From JARRQJ01 sp963810615 (GTDB lineage: Bacteria > Pseudomonadota > Gammaproteobacteria > DRLM01): a DNA stretch of 64,000 bases. The stretch is from NCBI GenBank assembly GCA_963810615.1, contig CAWEOA010000008.1:930001-994000 (forward strand), in the 5' to 3' direction. This document shows positions 8,001-15,457 of this stretch, piece by piece. Made by a program: the position numbers and the translations under genes. The notes beneath the pieces were generated by a model that was given only the letters and a program-made list of their open reading frames with translations, was not told where the DNA came from and ran no database searches. Each line of letters starts with the position of its first letter. The first letter of the stretch is position 1.

Positions 8001-9626
8001 TCAGAGCTCGATCTTGAGTTTGGACAGGCGATAGTAGAGTTGGCGAGTGCTCAATCCCAGGCGGCGCGCCGCCTGCGTCTTGTTGCCGTCGGACTCGCGC
8101 AATACTTCGATAATTCTGGCGCGCTCGCCGGTGCACACTTTTTTGTGAGGTTTGAAAGATTCCGCTGTGCTCGCATCCGGCGTGGGCGCGAGGCGTTTGC
8201 TATTGTCGCCTTCCAGATCGTCGATGGTGATCGCAGTCTCCGCGTCGAGGATGCGGTCGATCTCCGCGTTGCCGATGAACTCGACATCGGACATGATCAC
8301 CAGGCGCTCGATGACGTTTTCCAGTTGACGCACATTGCCCGGCCAGTCGTACGCTTCCAGGCGCCGCAAGGTGTCGTCGGTGAACAGCACGTTGCGATGC
8401 TGCTGCTGGTTGTAACGGGCCAGGAAATACAAGGCCAGCAGTTCGATGTCGCCTTGCCGGTCCCGCAGCGGCGGCAGGTGAATGGGCAGGACATTGAGGC
8501 GGTAATACAGATCGAGGCGGAATTCGCCGGTCTTCACCGCGTCGTTGAGCTGGCGGTTGGTCGCGCTGATGATGCGCACATCCACTGGGATCTCCGTGTT
8601 GGAACCGATGCGCTGCACGACCTTCTCCTGTAACACCCGCAACAATTTCGCTTGCAGGTCGGTGGTCATGTCGCCGATTTCGTCCAGGAACAGCGTACCG
8701 CCCGCGGCGATCTCGAACTTGCCCTTGCGCATGGCGGTGGCGCCGCTGAAGCTGCCCTTCTCGTGGCCGAACAGTTCCGCTTCGAGCAGGTTGGGGGGAA
8801 TGGCGGCGCAATTGATACAGACGAAGGGTTTGTCGCGTCTGGCGCTGGCAAGATGGATCATGCGCGCGAAACGTTCCTTGCCGCAGCCGGACTCTCCGAT
8901 GAGCAGCACGGTGGCGGCGGACGCCGCCGCCTTCTCCGCCTCGCTCAAGGCGCGGCGCAAGGCGGGGCTTTGGCCCACTATGCCGTGCACGGCGGCGTCT
9001 TCCATGGACTTGACTCGCTTGAGGTGCGCATTCTCGCGCAGTAATTCGCCGGTGCGTTCACTCACCAGGGCATGGATGTGCAATATCTGGCCAATCATGG
9101 CCGCGGTGATCTGCAGGACATAGACATCGCCGACGGACTGCGGCAGATTCAAGGTTTCGCGCTGTACCGCCAGGACGCCGATGCATTCATCGTTCTGCAT
9201 GATCGGCACCGCGATGTAAGCCGGCAGGATGCGCGTGGATTCGATGGATGAGATGCGCCCGATATAGGCCGGTTCCTCGTGCACGTCCGGCACCAGTGCG
9301 ATCTCCCCGCTGGCCATGACTCGGCCGGTAACCCCTTCGCCTATGGCATAAATTCCGTTGGTGATTTCCTGTGCGGAGAGACCGTGGGAGTAGGTGATGC
9401 GCAGCAGGCCGCTTTCCGGGTCGGCCTGGATGACCCGCCCCTTCTTAAGGTGCAGGCATTCGGCCAGCAGTTTCAGCATCGCACCGATGCTGACGGTGAG
9501 ATCGAGTGACTTACCGATCAATTGCGCTGCGGCATGTATGACGGCGGCCTGGTCGGACGACAGCGCAGGGCTTGCTGCAGTGCTTAGCGGGGGCATGCCT
9601 TTGGCGATGGATAAAGATGTCATCAT
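8001..9626 (-). CDS. sigma-54-dependent transcriptional activator, NifA-like (GAF, AAA+, Fis-type HTH)
   Basis: 541-residue enhancer-binding protein. An N-terminal GAF domain (about 25-190) should sense a ligand, and an AAA+ domain follows (about 205-440). Walker A is GESGCGKE at 244-251 and Walker B is near GTLFLDEIGD. A Fis-type helix-turn-helix ends the protein (NKTQAARRLGLSTRQLYYRL). The loop that contacts sigma-54 is normally GAFTGA but here reads GSFSGA (291-296). A near-consensus sigma-54 promoter lies 0.7 kb away at 10328-10343, before a small membrane-protein gene on the same strand; I infer that this is a target. The inducing signal is not evident. Confidence 0.92.
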   Translation of the reverse strand: MMTSLSIAKGMPPLSTAASPALSSDQAAVIHAAAQLIGKSLDLTVSIGAMLKLLAECLHLKKGRVIQADPESGLLRITYSHGLSAQEITNGIYAIGEGVTGRVMASGEIALVPDVHEEPAYIGRISSIESTRILPAYIAVPIMQNDECIGVLAVQRETLNLPQSVGDVYVLQITAAMIGQILHIHALVSERTGELLRENAHLKRVKSMEDAAVHGIVGQSPALRRALSEAEKAAASAATVLLIGESGCGKERFARMIHLASARRDKPFVCINCAAIPPNLLEAELFGHEKGSFSGATAMRKGKFEIAAGGTLFLDEIGDMTTDLQAKLLRVLQEKVVQRIGSNTEIPVDVRIISATNRQLNDAVKTGEFRLDLYYRLNVLPIHLPPLRDRQGDIELLALYFLARYNQQQHRNVLFTDDTLRRLEAYDWPGNVRQLENVIERLVIMSDVEFIGNAEIDRILDAETAITIDDLEGDNSKRLAPTPDASTAESFKPHKKVCTGERARIIEVLRESDGNKTQAARRLGLSTRQLYYRLSKLKIEL

Positions 9627-9822
9627 GTCTTTCTATATCAAACTACAGTGACAGGCATATGACGACTGATTCGAAGCCAAGCAAGCTTGTTCTCAGTTAT
9701 CCATGCCTAGTAATTATAGAAAAAAAATCCCTTCCTGCTTAGCAGTCCATTTATCAATCACGTACGACGTCGGATGAAATGAATGGTTCCGTAGGATACA
9801 CGTTACCGTACCCTTGGCTACC

Positions 9823-9836
9823 GTGACAGGCGTCAC
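9823..9836. promoter_or_regulatory. palindrome upstream of the sigma-54 activator gene
   Basis: GTGAC and GTCAC arms are separated by AGGC, about 200 bp upstream of the activator start. It has the form of a dimeric regulator site. No known regulator consensus is claimed. Confidence 0.3.
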
Positions 9837-9961
9837 AGTGGCCGCTATTGGATCCATGGAAATCGCACCGTTGCCGTACCTGCGCGGCAAACACGGGCTC
9901 ATCGATTCATCACCGGCATAATCCCTAAAAAACCGGGTTATTGTCGGATCAACTTAAAAAG

Positions 9962-9988
9962 CGTGAGAGTGCGTGCAGCACTCTCACG
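9962..9988 (-). terminator. intrinsic terminator of the DUF2892 transcript
   Basis: A perfect 11-bp stem, CGTGAGAGTGC against GCACTCTCACG, has a 5-nt loop. Read on the minus strand it is followed by CTTTTTAAG. It lies about 65 nt after the stop of the small membrane protein gene and matches a rho-independent terminator well. Confidence 0.8.
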
Positions 9989-10054
9989 AAGGGGGAGGGT
10001 ATTTTAGATGTTTAGCGCGGCGCAACTGTCGTTATACGGAGACATCGGCTGTCG

Positions 10055-10291
10055 TCACGCGGAAACGCCGTGGGATACGTGGGTTGAAAGGCCATGAGTT
10101 TGTTGTCTATTACGGAAGAAATCGAAGGCGGCGTAGAACGGATCCCAGCCGATCAATGCGGTGAAGAACGGATAGATTGCCACCAGCGTCACCCACGGCG
10201 GCAGTTGCGGCATCAACAATACCGCGGTGGCGATCATTAGGGAAATGATGGGGCGGATGATTTGTTCAGATGTATTGATATTGGTGTTCAT
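10055..10291 (-). CDS. small inner-membrane protein, DUF2892 (YgaP-like transmembrane) family
   Basis: 78 residues starting at ATG 10291, chosen because GCAGGAG lies 8 nt upstream; an upstream extension in frame has no such site. Two hydrophobic helices are visible (about 11-27 and 33-50), with the family-typical YPFFTALIGWDPFYAAF (the family often has CP in place of DP). The C-terminal 25 residues are polar and His-rich. The gene stands alone between a sigma-54 promoter (TSS predicted near 10317) and an intrinsic terminator. Nearby DUF2892 proteins are often fused or linked to rhodanese or redox genes, but there is none here. Molecular function is unknown. Confidence 0.8.
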   Translation of the reverse strand: MNTNINTSEQIIRPIISLMIATAVLLMPQLPPWVTLVAIYPFFTALIGWDPFYAAFDFFRNRQQTHGLSTHVSHGVSA

Positions 10292-10327
10292 GGGCGTTAC
10301 TCCTGCATTATGGTTCGCAGGGACTAT

Positions 10328-10343
10328 CGCAATGTGCGTGCCA
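10328..10343 (-). promoter_or_regulatory. sigma-54 (-24/-12) promoter
   Basis: On the minus strand the sequence is TGGCACG, four bases, TTGCG. GG and GC are separated by exactly 10 bp. It matches the sigma-54 consensus TGGCACGNNNNTTGCW except for the last base. The predicted start near 10317 leaves a 5' leader of about 25 nt that holds the ribosome-binding site of the DUF2892 gene. Confidence 0.8.
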
Positions 10344-10426
10344 GAGTCGGGAATCCTTCGTAAGCTGTTATTGCAAATCCAAATTGATCGTATTCCGTTC
10401 GCGCGACTCATGTCGTAGCGCGGCGA

Positions 10427-10442
10427 ACAATGTGTACATTGT
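10427..10442. promoter_or_regulatory. candidate upstream activator site for the sigma-54 promoter
   Basis: ACAATG and CATTGT are inverted around TGTA, and a third ATTGT follows at 10447-10451. The palindrome is about 110-125 bp upstream of the predicted start, the usual distance for enhancer-binding protein sites. It is not the NifA site TGT-N10-ACA. That the neighbouring activator binds here is inferred. Confidence 0.5.
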
Positions 10443-10599
10443 GCATATTGTCTTTGTTGCAGGGCTATCTGGAAGGTGTAATTAACTTGAAGGCGGCTAT
10501 TGATGACGGTCGGCTATACGGTTCGGGCCGATCGGCGCACAGCATAAGCCGCGCCGCACGAGCATAGCGCTCGCATGGCGTGTGGATTCATTGGGAGGG

Positions 10600-10654
10600 G
10601 AGCGGGAGGCGATTTGAGTCGCGTGCAACGACCCGGCAAATCGGCCTCCCGCTC
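10600..10654 (-). terminator. long stem-loop after the M16 protease gene
   Basis: GAGCGGGAGGCGATTTG (10600-10616) pairs with CAAATCGGCCTCCCGCTC (10637-10654), all 17 bases of the left arm paired with one bulged base on the right, about 30 nt beyond the protease stop. No T run follows, so it may protect the 3' end or act with Rho. Confidence 0.55.
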
Positions 10655-10683
10655 ATGTGGTCCGCTTTTCGGCCGCAGGTTAC

Positions 10684-13434
10684 CTAAAGCGGCGGTCCTT
10701 GGGTGACTTGTATCATGTCGCCGGGGCGCAACCACTTCTTATAGGCGTCCTGCACCTGCGCCGCAGTCATATCGTGATATGCCCGTGCGGCCCGCGCCGG
10801 TTCGTCCAGCGGCAGGTCCAGCATCGAGAGCGTCAACAGGCGGTGCGCGATGCCGCCCAGGCTGGCATCCGCCAGGGCGATGGCACGCAGCGCGAGAGAC
10901 TTGGCCTGATGGAGTTCCTCATCACTCACGGGCTTGGTTTGCATGGCGGTCAAGTCGCGCATCACCAGGGCTCGCGCCTTGTTGACGTTGGGCGGATCAC
11001 TGCCGAAATTGACCGAGAACACGCCGCGGGTCTGGCCGATATTCATGGCCGAGCCGACGTAATAGACCAAACCGGATTTTTCGCGCAGATCCCGATACAG
11101 GCGACTGGCATAGAATCCGCCGCTCAAGACGTTGTTACCCAACTGCAGGGCGTAATAATCGGCATCGTAGCGATTCATCCCCAGCGTCTGCGCCAAGGCT
11201 ACCCTGTCCTGGACCTGACTCTTGTTGGGGACGCGGGTGGCGGAAGGCTTATTGGGCGGCACGGTGGGCAGCAATACGTCGGGTTTGGGTCCTTCGGCCT
11301 TCCAGCCGCCGAGATATTTTTCCACTATGGCGCGGGCCTTTTTCGGCGTGATATTGCCGATCACTACTACGGTGGTCATGTCCGGACGGAACGCCGCCTT
11401 GTAATAGTTGCGCACGTCCTTCAGGGTGAGGGCGCTGACCGTTTCCGGCGTGGCCTCGCGCAGGGTCGGATCGCTTGCCGGGAACAAGGACTGATTCAGG
11501 GCACGCCGGGCAAGATAACCCGGACTCACGAGCATGCCCTTGAGCGCCCCGGCACCCTGACGTTTTACGATTTCGAAGGCGTTCTTGGGCATGGCCGGAT
11601 TGAGTTCATTGTCTGCCATCAACTCGACGGCGCGTTCGAAATTTTCCGAAAGCGACTGCGCATAAAAACTGATGCCGGTGCCGATTTCAGCGCCGATATC
11701 GTCCATGGCCTTCTGATAGGCAAGGCGGTCGAGGTGCGTAGTGCCGTAGGAGAACAAATGTGCCAAAACCCCGTCCACCCCTTCTTTGCCCTTGGGCATT
11801 TGCATATTGGGGTTGCTCTTGATTCCGCCGTACAAGCTTACCGTGTCGCTCACCGCGCTCGGCTGCACGATCAACTGGATGCCGTTGGCCAGTGTAGAGA
11901 CGATGGGCTTGAGCGTGGATTCGGGCATGGGCAGACGCGCCAGTTCATCCTTCGCCCACTTCGGCAGCACCACATCCTTGACGTGGCTCAATGAGAACGA
12001 TTCGTTACCCTTGAATTCCTGAGAGGAAACGGGTTTGCCCGAGGGTGAGGGGGTAAGTATCGCCGTGACGGTGTGATCCAAATCCAGATAGGTACGGGCG
12101 ACGCGGTTGACGTCGGCCACCGTGACGTGCTCGATGGCGTCGATGTCTTCCTGAGGGGAGTGGCGGCCTTCCAATGCCAGGGCGCGGGACCATACCATCG
12201 CCAGGCCGGACACCGAGTCCTTGCGAAACTCCACCGCGGTGCGCTCGCGGCGTTTGGCCGCCGCCACCAGGTCGGCGGGGACGCCGTTCTTGGCGTAAGC
12301 GGCGATGATGTTCTTCAGCTTCTTTAACGACGGTTGCGGGTCTTGTCCCGACGGGATCATCACCGCCGCCGAGCCCATGCCGGCCCCGGGCATCGGTTCG
12401 TACTGGAAGCCGGAATCCAGGACGTCGCCCTTGACCACTAGGTCATATAAGGCCGCGCGCTGGCTGTTGAGAACGTCGCCGAGCACCAGAGCCGCCGCGT
12501 AATCCGGACTGTCGAAACCGGGCATGCGCATGGTCACGGTGGTCATGCCGTTGGGACGATCGGTGGTTTGATGGAAGGTGACGGGTTTGACGGGTTTCAA
12601 TTTGACCGCTGGGCGTGGCGGCAGCTTTTTGCTGGGGATTTTTCCGAACAGCGACTTGATCACGGGCAGGACCTGCTCGGCATCCACTGCGCCGCCGATC
12701 ACCAGAATGGCATTGTTGGGCGCATACCAGTCACTGTGGAATTTATGCAGCATCTCGGCGGTGGTGCGATCGAAGGAAGGTCGGGTGCCGAGGGCATCAT
12801 GGGCATAAGGCGTCCCCTCGTACATATGGTTCAGCACCTTGGTGTACAGCACATACTGGGGGTTCGACAGGTCTGCGGCGACCTCCTGCTCGATGGCGCC
12901 GCGTTCCTGCTTCCACAGGGGTTCGCTGCTCAAGATGTCGCGCATGCGTAACGCCTCCACATGCAGTATCACGTTGAGATCATCGGCGGGCACGGTATAA
13001 AAATACTGGGTGAGTGTTTGCTGGGTGGTGGCGTTGAACTTGCCGCCCACGCCGGCCGCTATGGCGGACAGCTGATCGGCGGAAAGATCCGGACTGCCGC
13101 GAAACATCATATGTTCCATGGCGTGCGCCATGCCGGGGAAGCCCGCGGGCGCCTCATTGGACCCCACCAGATAGTTCACCGTGGTGGTCACCACGGGCGC
13201 CATGGGATTAGGTACGATCACTACGCGCAGGCCGTTGTCCAGGGTGACCCGCGTGACCTTTAGCGTGTCGTTGCCGCTGTCTTGCGCCGACCCTAACAGC
13301 GGTGTGGCGCCGATGATGACCGCCGCGAACAACATTATCCATTGCCGCCACATGTGCGGTTTGGATAGGAGTTGGGGACTTACGGTGGGGCGGGGCTTGT
13401 TGGACGTGTCGGCAATTCTCGACTTAACACTCAT
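10684..13434 (-). CDS. M16 family zinc protease, tandem two-domain form
   Basis: 916 residues. A hydrophobic segment (about 29-50) after a long basic N-terminus looks like a signal peptide or anchor, placing the protease in the periplasm. The first M16 domain has the inverted zinc motif HAMEH at 104-108 and the downstream Glu-containing ERGAIEQEVA near 184. The second domain (about 510-880) keeps the fold but lacks the motif (AHLFSYGTTHLDR), as in other tandem M16 proteins where half the clamshell is inactive. It probably degrades peptides. GAAGGGAT precedes ATG 13434; an internal start at 13353 would also keep the signal. A strong hairpin follows the stop. The substrate is unknown. Confidence 0.92.
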   Translation of the reverse strand: MSVKSRIADTSNKPRPTVSPQLLSKPHMWRQWIMLFAAVIIGATPLLGSAQDSGNDTLKVTRVTLDNGLRVVIVPNPMAPVVTTTVNYLVGSNEAPAGFPGMAHAMEHMMFRGSPDLSADQLSAIAAGVGGKFNATTQQTLTQYFYTVPADDLNVILHVEALRMRDILSSEPLWKQERGAIEQEVAADLSNPQYVLYTKVLNHMYEGTPYAHDALGTRPSFDRTTAEMLHKFHSDWYAPNNAILVIGGAVDAEQVLPVIKSLFGKIPSKKLPPRPAVKLKPVKPVTFHQTTDRPNGMTTVTMRMPGFDSPDYAAALVLGDVLNSQRAALYDLVVKGDVLDSGFQYEPMPGAGMGSAAVMIPSGQDPQPSLKKLKNIIAAYAKNGVPADLVAAAKRRERTAVEFRKDSVSGLAMVWSRALALEGRHSPQEDIDAIEHVTVADVNRVARTYLDLDHTVTAILTPSPSGKPVSSQEFKGNESFSLSHVKDVVLPKWAKDELARLPMPESTLKPIVSTLANGIQLIVQPSAVSDTVSLYGGIKSNPNMQMPKGKEGVDGVLAHLFSYGTTHLDRLAYQKAMDDIGAEIGTGISFYAQSLSENFERAVELMADNELNPAMPKNAFEIVKRQGAGALKGMLVSPGYLARRALNQSLFPASDPTLREATPETVSALTLKDVRNYYKAAFRPDMTTVVVIGNITPKKARAIVEKYLGGWKAEGPKPDVLLPTVPPNKPSATRVPNKSQVQDRVALAQTLGMNRYDADYYALQLGNNVLSGGFYASRLYRDLREKSGLVYYVGSAMNIGQTRGVFSVNFGSDPPNVNKARALVMRDLTAMQTKPVSDEELHQAKSLALRAIALADASLGGIAHRLLTLSMLDLPLDEPARAARAYHDMTAAQVQDAYKKWLRPGDMIQVTQGPPL

Positions 13435-13879
13435 GAATACGATCCCTTCTGTGTATATGTAATGCCATGGTCACGGGTGTTGTTAATCACTAATGTCCCT
13501 GTATGCTCACGGTCTATATCAATGCTGTGGCTGTGCCGCGACACGAAATTAAGCCCTGCCGCGGATATCCCGTCTTTTGGACGCTGAAATGGCTGATTTG
13601 TTTCATGGTGGGCGACAAGAACCCAATCTTACCAATAACTTAAAGTATCTGGGGCGCCCGCTATGCCGTGCAGGTCTGCGCCAGTTTGGCTGCGGCGGGT
13701 TCGAGTAGAGAAGGGGAGGGACGCCGTGTGCGCCATCAGCCAGCATCGCTGTCATTCCGTATAATTACCTACTCCCCGCCGTTGGGGAGGCTACGCCATC
13801 CCAAGCAGTATTTTACTATCGGTGTCATTTGGCGAATGTTTAAATAAAATCCGGCTCTTGCCCTGGCCGCACGCTGCCG
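13435..13879. other. 445-bp gap without a supported gene
   Basis: The region lies upstream of the M16 gene and beyond the 3' end of the VOC gene. It contains only short, low-quality reading frames. No terminator, palindrome or repeat shared with the rest of the window could be seen. Confidence 0.4.
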
Positions 13880-14260
13880 TCATTGCGGCTTGTGGCACAC
13901 CGCTTCGATATTATTGCCGTCCGGGTCGGTGATGAATGCACCATAATAGTCTTGGTGATAATGAGGACGCAGGCCCGGTTTGCCGTTGTCCTTGCCGCCG
14001 GCGGCGATGGCGGCCTGATAGAAGGCATCCACGGCGGCTCGGTTCTCGGCGTTGAAGGCGACGTGCAGCGGCGGCCGTTGCGCCTCGCCCTGGGTGATCC
14101 AGAAATCCGGCATGGCGCCGCCTACTCCCAGGCCGCCAACCTTGCCTTCGGGCATATCAAACTCCATCACCATGCCATAACCCAGCGGCGCGAGCGTCTG
14201 CTGGAAAAAGGTCTTGCTGCGTTGATAGTCACCGACACGTACGCCGACATGATCGATCAT
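13880..14260 (-). CDS. VOC family protein (glyoxalase/bleomycin-resistance fold)
   Basis: 126 residues forming one vicinal-oxygen-chelate module. The N-terminal MIDHVGVRVGDYQRSKTFF and the C-terminal FITDPDGNNIEAV are the two beta-alpha-beta-beta-beta repeats, with His and Glu in the positions that commonly bind metal. Such proteins may isomerise, cleave or bind small molecules, and substrate cannot be deduced. GAGGAGA lies 6 nt before the start. It is a single-gene unit divergent from the ion channel gene. Confidence 0.88.
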   Translation of the reverse strand: MIDHVGVRVGDYQRSKTFFQQTLAPLGYGMVMEFDMPEGKVGGLGVGGAMPDFWITQGEAQRPPLHVAFNAENRAAVDAFYQAAIAAGGKDNGKPGLRPHYHQDYYGAFITDPDGNNIEAVCHKPQ

Positions 14261-14467
14261 GGTCGTCTCCTCTCCCTGTTAGCTCGAGCAGTGCTGCGCA
14301 GTATGACGGATAATCCCGCCGACCCCAAGCGGAGCGGCTACCTCAAGTGCGCCTGCGGCATGCGAACAAGCTAGACGGTTTCACCGGCGAGTTTCGAGAC
14401 TCCGGCCGCGCATCCGAGGTGTTAAACTCTCACCCATCGATTCGACTACTCAATTTCGCTGAGAAGA

Positions 14468-15277
14468 ATGGGCAAGAAAACCACACCACAATCGAGCGCG
14501 CAAGGAAGGCTCTACGGCTATATCAACGGTCTCTACAACGGAACGGGGCGCCGTTCCGATGTGTTTCGTTGGGGCCTGCTGGCTTTCGATGTGCTCACGC
14601 TGGGATATTTTATCGCCGCCTCCTTCTATCACCATGGCGATGGATTTCACAGCCTTGAAGTGGTGATCGGCATCATCTACCTCGTGGAGTTTGCCGCGCG
14701 CATCTATATCAGCAAGCAGCGTTTCAGAGTCGCCTTCGGCCTGGCGGGCCTGGCCGACCTCATCGTCATCGTTTCCCTGCTGGCGCCGGTGGTGGTCGGT
14801 AACTTCATATTCATGCGGGTGATCCGCGCTCTGCGGTTGTTGCGCTCCTACCACGTATTGCGCAGCCTGCGCAGCCGATCCCCTTATGTGCGCCTCCATG
14901 AGGATGTGATTTTCAGCGTGATCAATCTGCTCGTATTCATCTTCGTGGTGACCGCGATCGTCTATGTCACCCAGGTTGAGCATAATCCGGCCATCAAGGA
15001 TTACGTGGATGCCTTGTATTTTACCGTCACCGCCCTTACCACCACCGGTTTCGGCGACATCACCCTGGTGGGCACCAGCGGCCATATCCTGGCGGTGCTC
15101 ATAATGATCTTCGGCATATCGCTGTTCCTGCGCCTGATTCAAACCATCTTTCGCCCCGAGAAAGTGCGTTATGAATGTCCGACCTGCGGTCTCAGCCGCC
15201 ACGAGGGCGATGCCATCCATTGTAAACATTGCGGTGAAATCCTGCACATTACTACGGAAGGCGGCGACTGGGGTTGA
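14468..15277 (+). CDS. voltage-gated-like ion channel with C-terminal zinc ribbon
   Basis: 269-residue inner-membrane protein with six predicted helices. S4 carries regularly spaced arginines (RVIRALRLLRSYHVLR). A pore loop before the last helix has TTTGFGD, close to the potassium filter TVGYGD, so it probably conducts K+. After the last helix the cytosolic tail is unusual: Cys237-x2-Cys240 and Cys252-x2-Cys255 (ECPTCG and CKHCG) make a zinc ribbon. This could gate the channel by metal, redox state or partner binding; that is inference. A KefC-type antiporter follows 180 bp downstream in the same direction, which supports a potassium role. Confidence 0.9.
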   Translation: MGKKTTPQSSAQGRLYGYINGLYNGTGRRSDVFRWGLLAFDVLTLGYFIAASFYHHGDGFHSLEVVIGIIYLVEFAARIYISKQRFRVAFGLAGLADLIVIVSLLAPVVVGNFIFMRVIRALRLLRSYHVLRSLRSRSPYVRLHEDVIFSVINLLVFIFVVTAIVYVTQVEHNPAIKDYVDALYFTVTALTTTGFGDITLVGTSGHILAVLIMIFGISLFLRLIQTIFRPEKVRYECPTCGLSRHEGDAIHCKHCGEILHITTEGGDWG

Positions 15278-15457
15278 GGTGCATAGTTAAGTACGGTAAG
15301 CACCAGCAGAGGCGCCGGGGAGAGGTGAAATGTCTCCACATCGGCTCTATGTATTTGCCTCTGATACGCTCCTTTTGGAGATGGAGGCGGGCTAGAATAA
15401 GACTTTCCGACACACGCCATTAGCATTTGATTAGGTGTACATAAAAAGGCCGGCGCC

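Noticed and set aside
9714..9902. 62-codon minus-strand frame upstream of the sigma-54 activator
   Set aside because: No ribosome site, no conserved pattern, and it overlaps the palindrome region.
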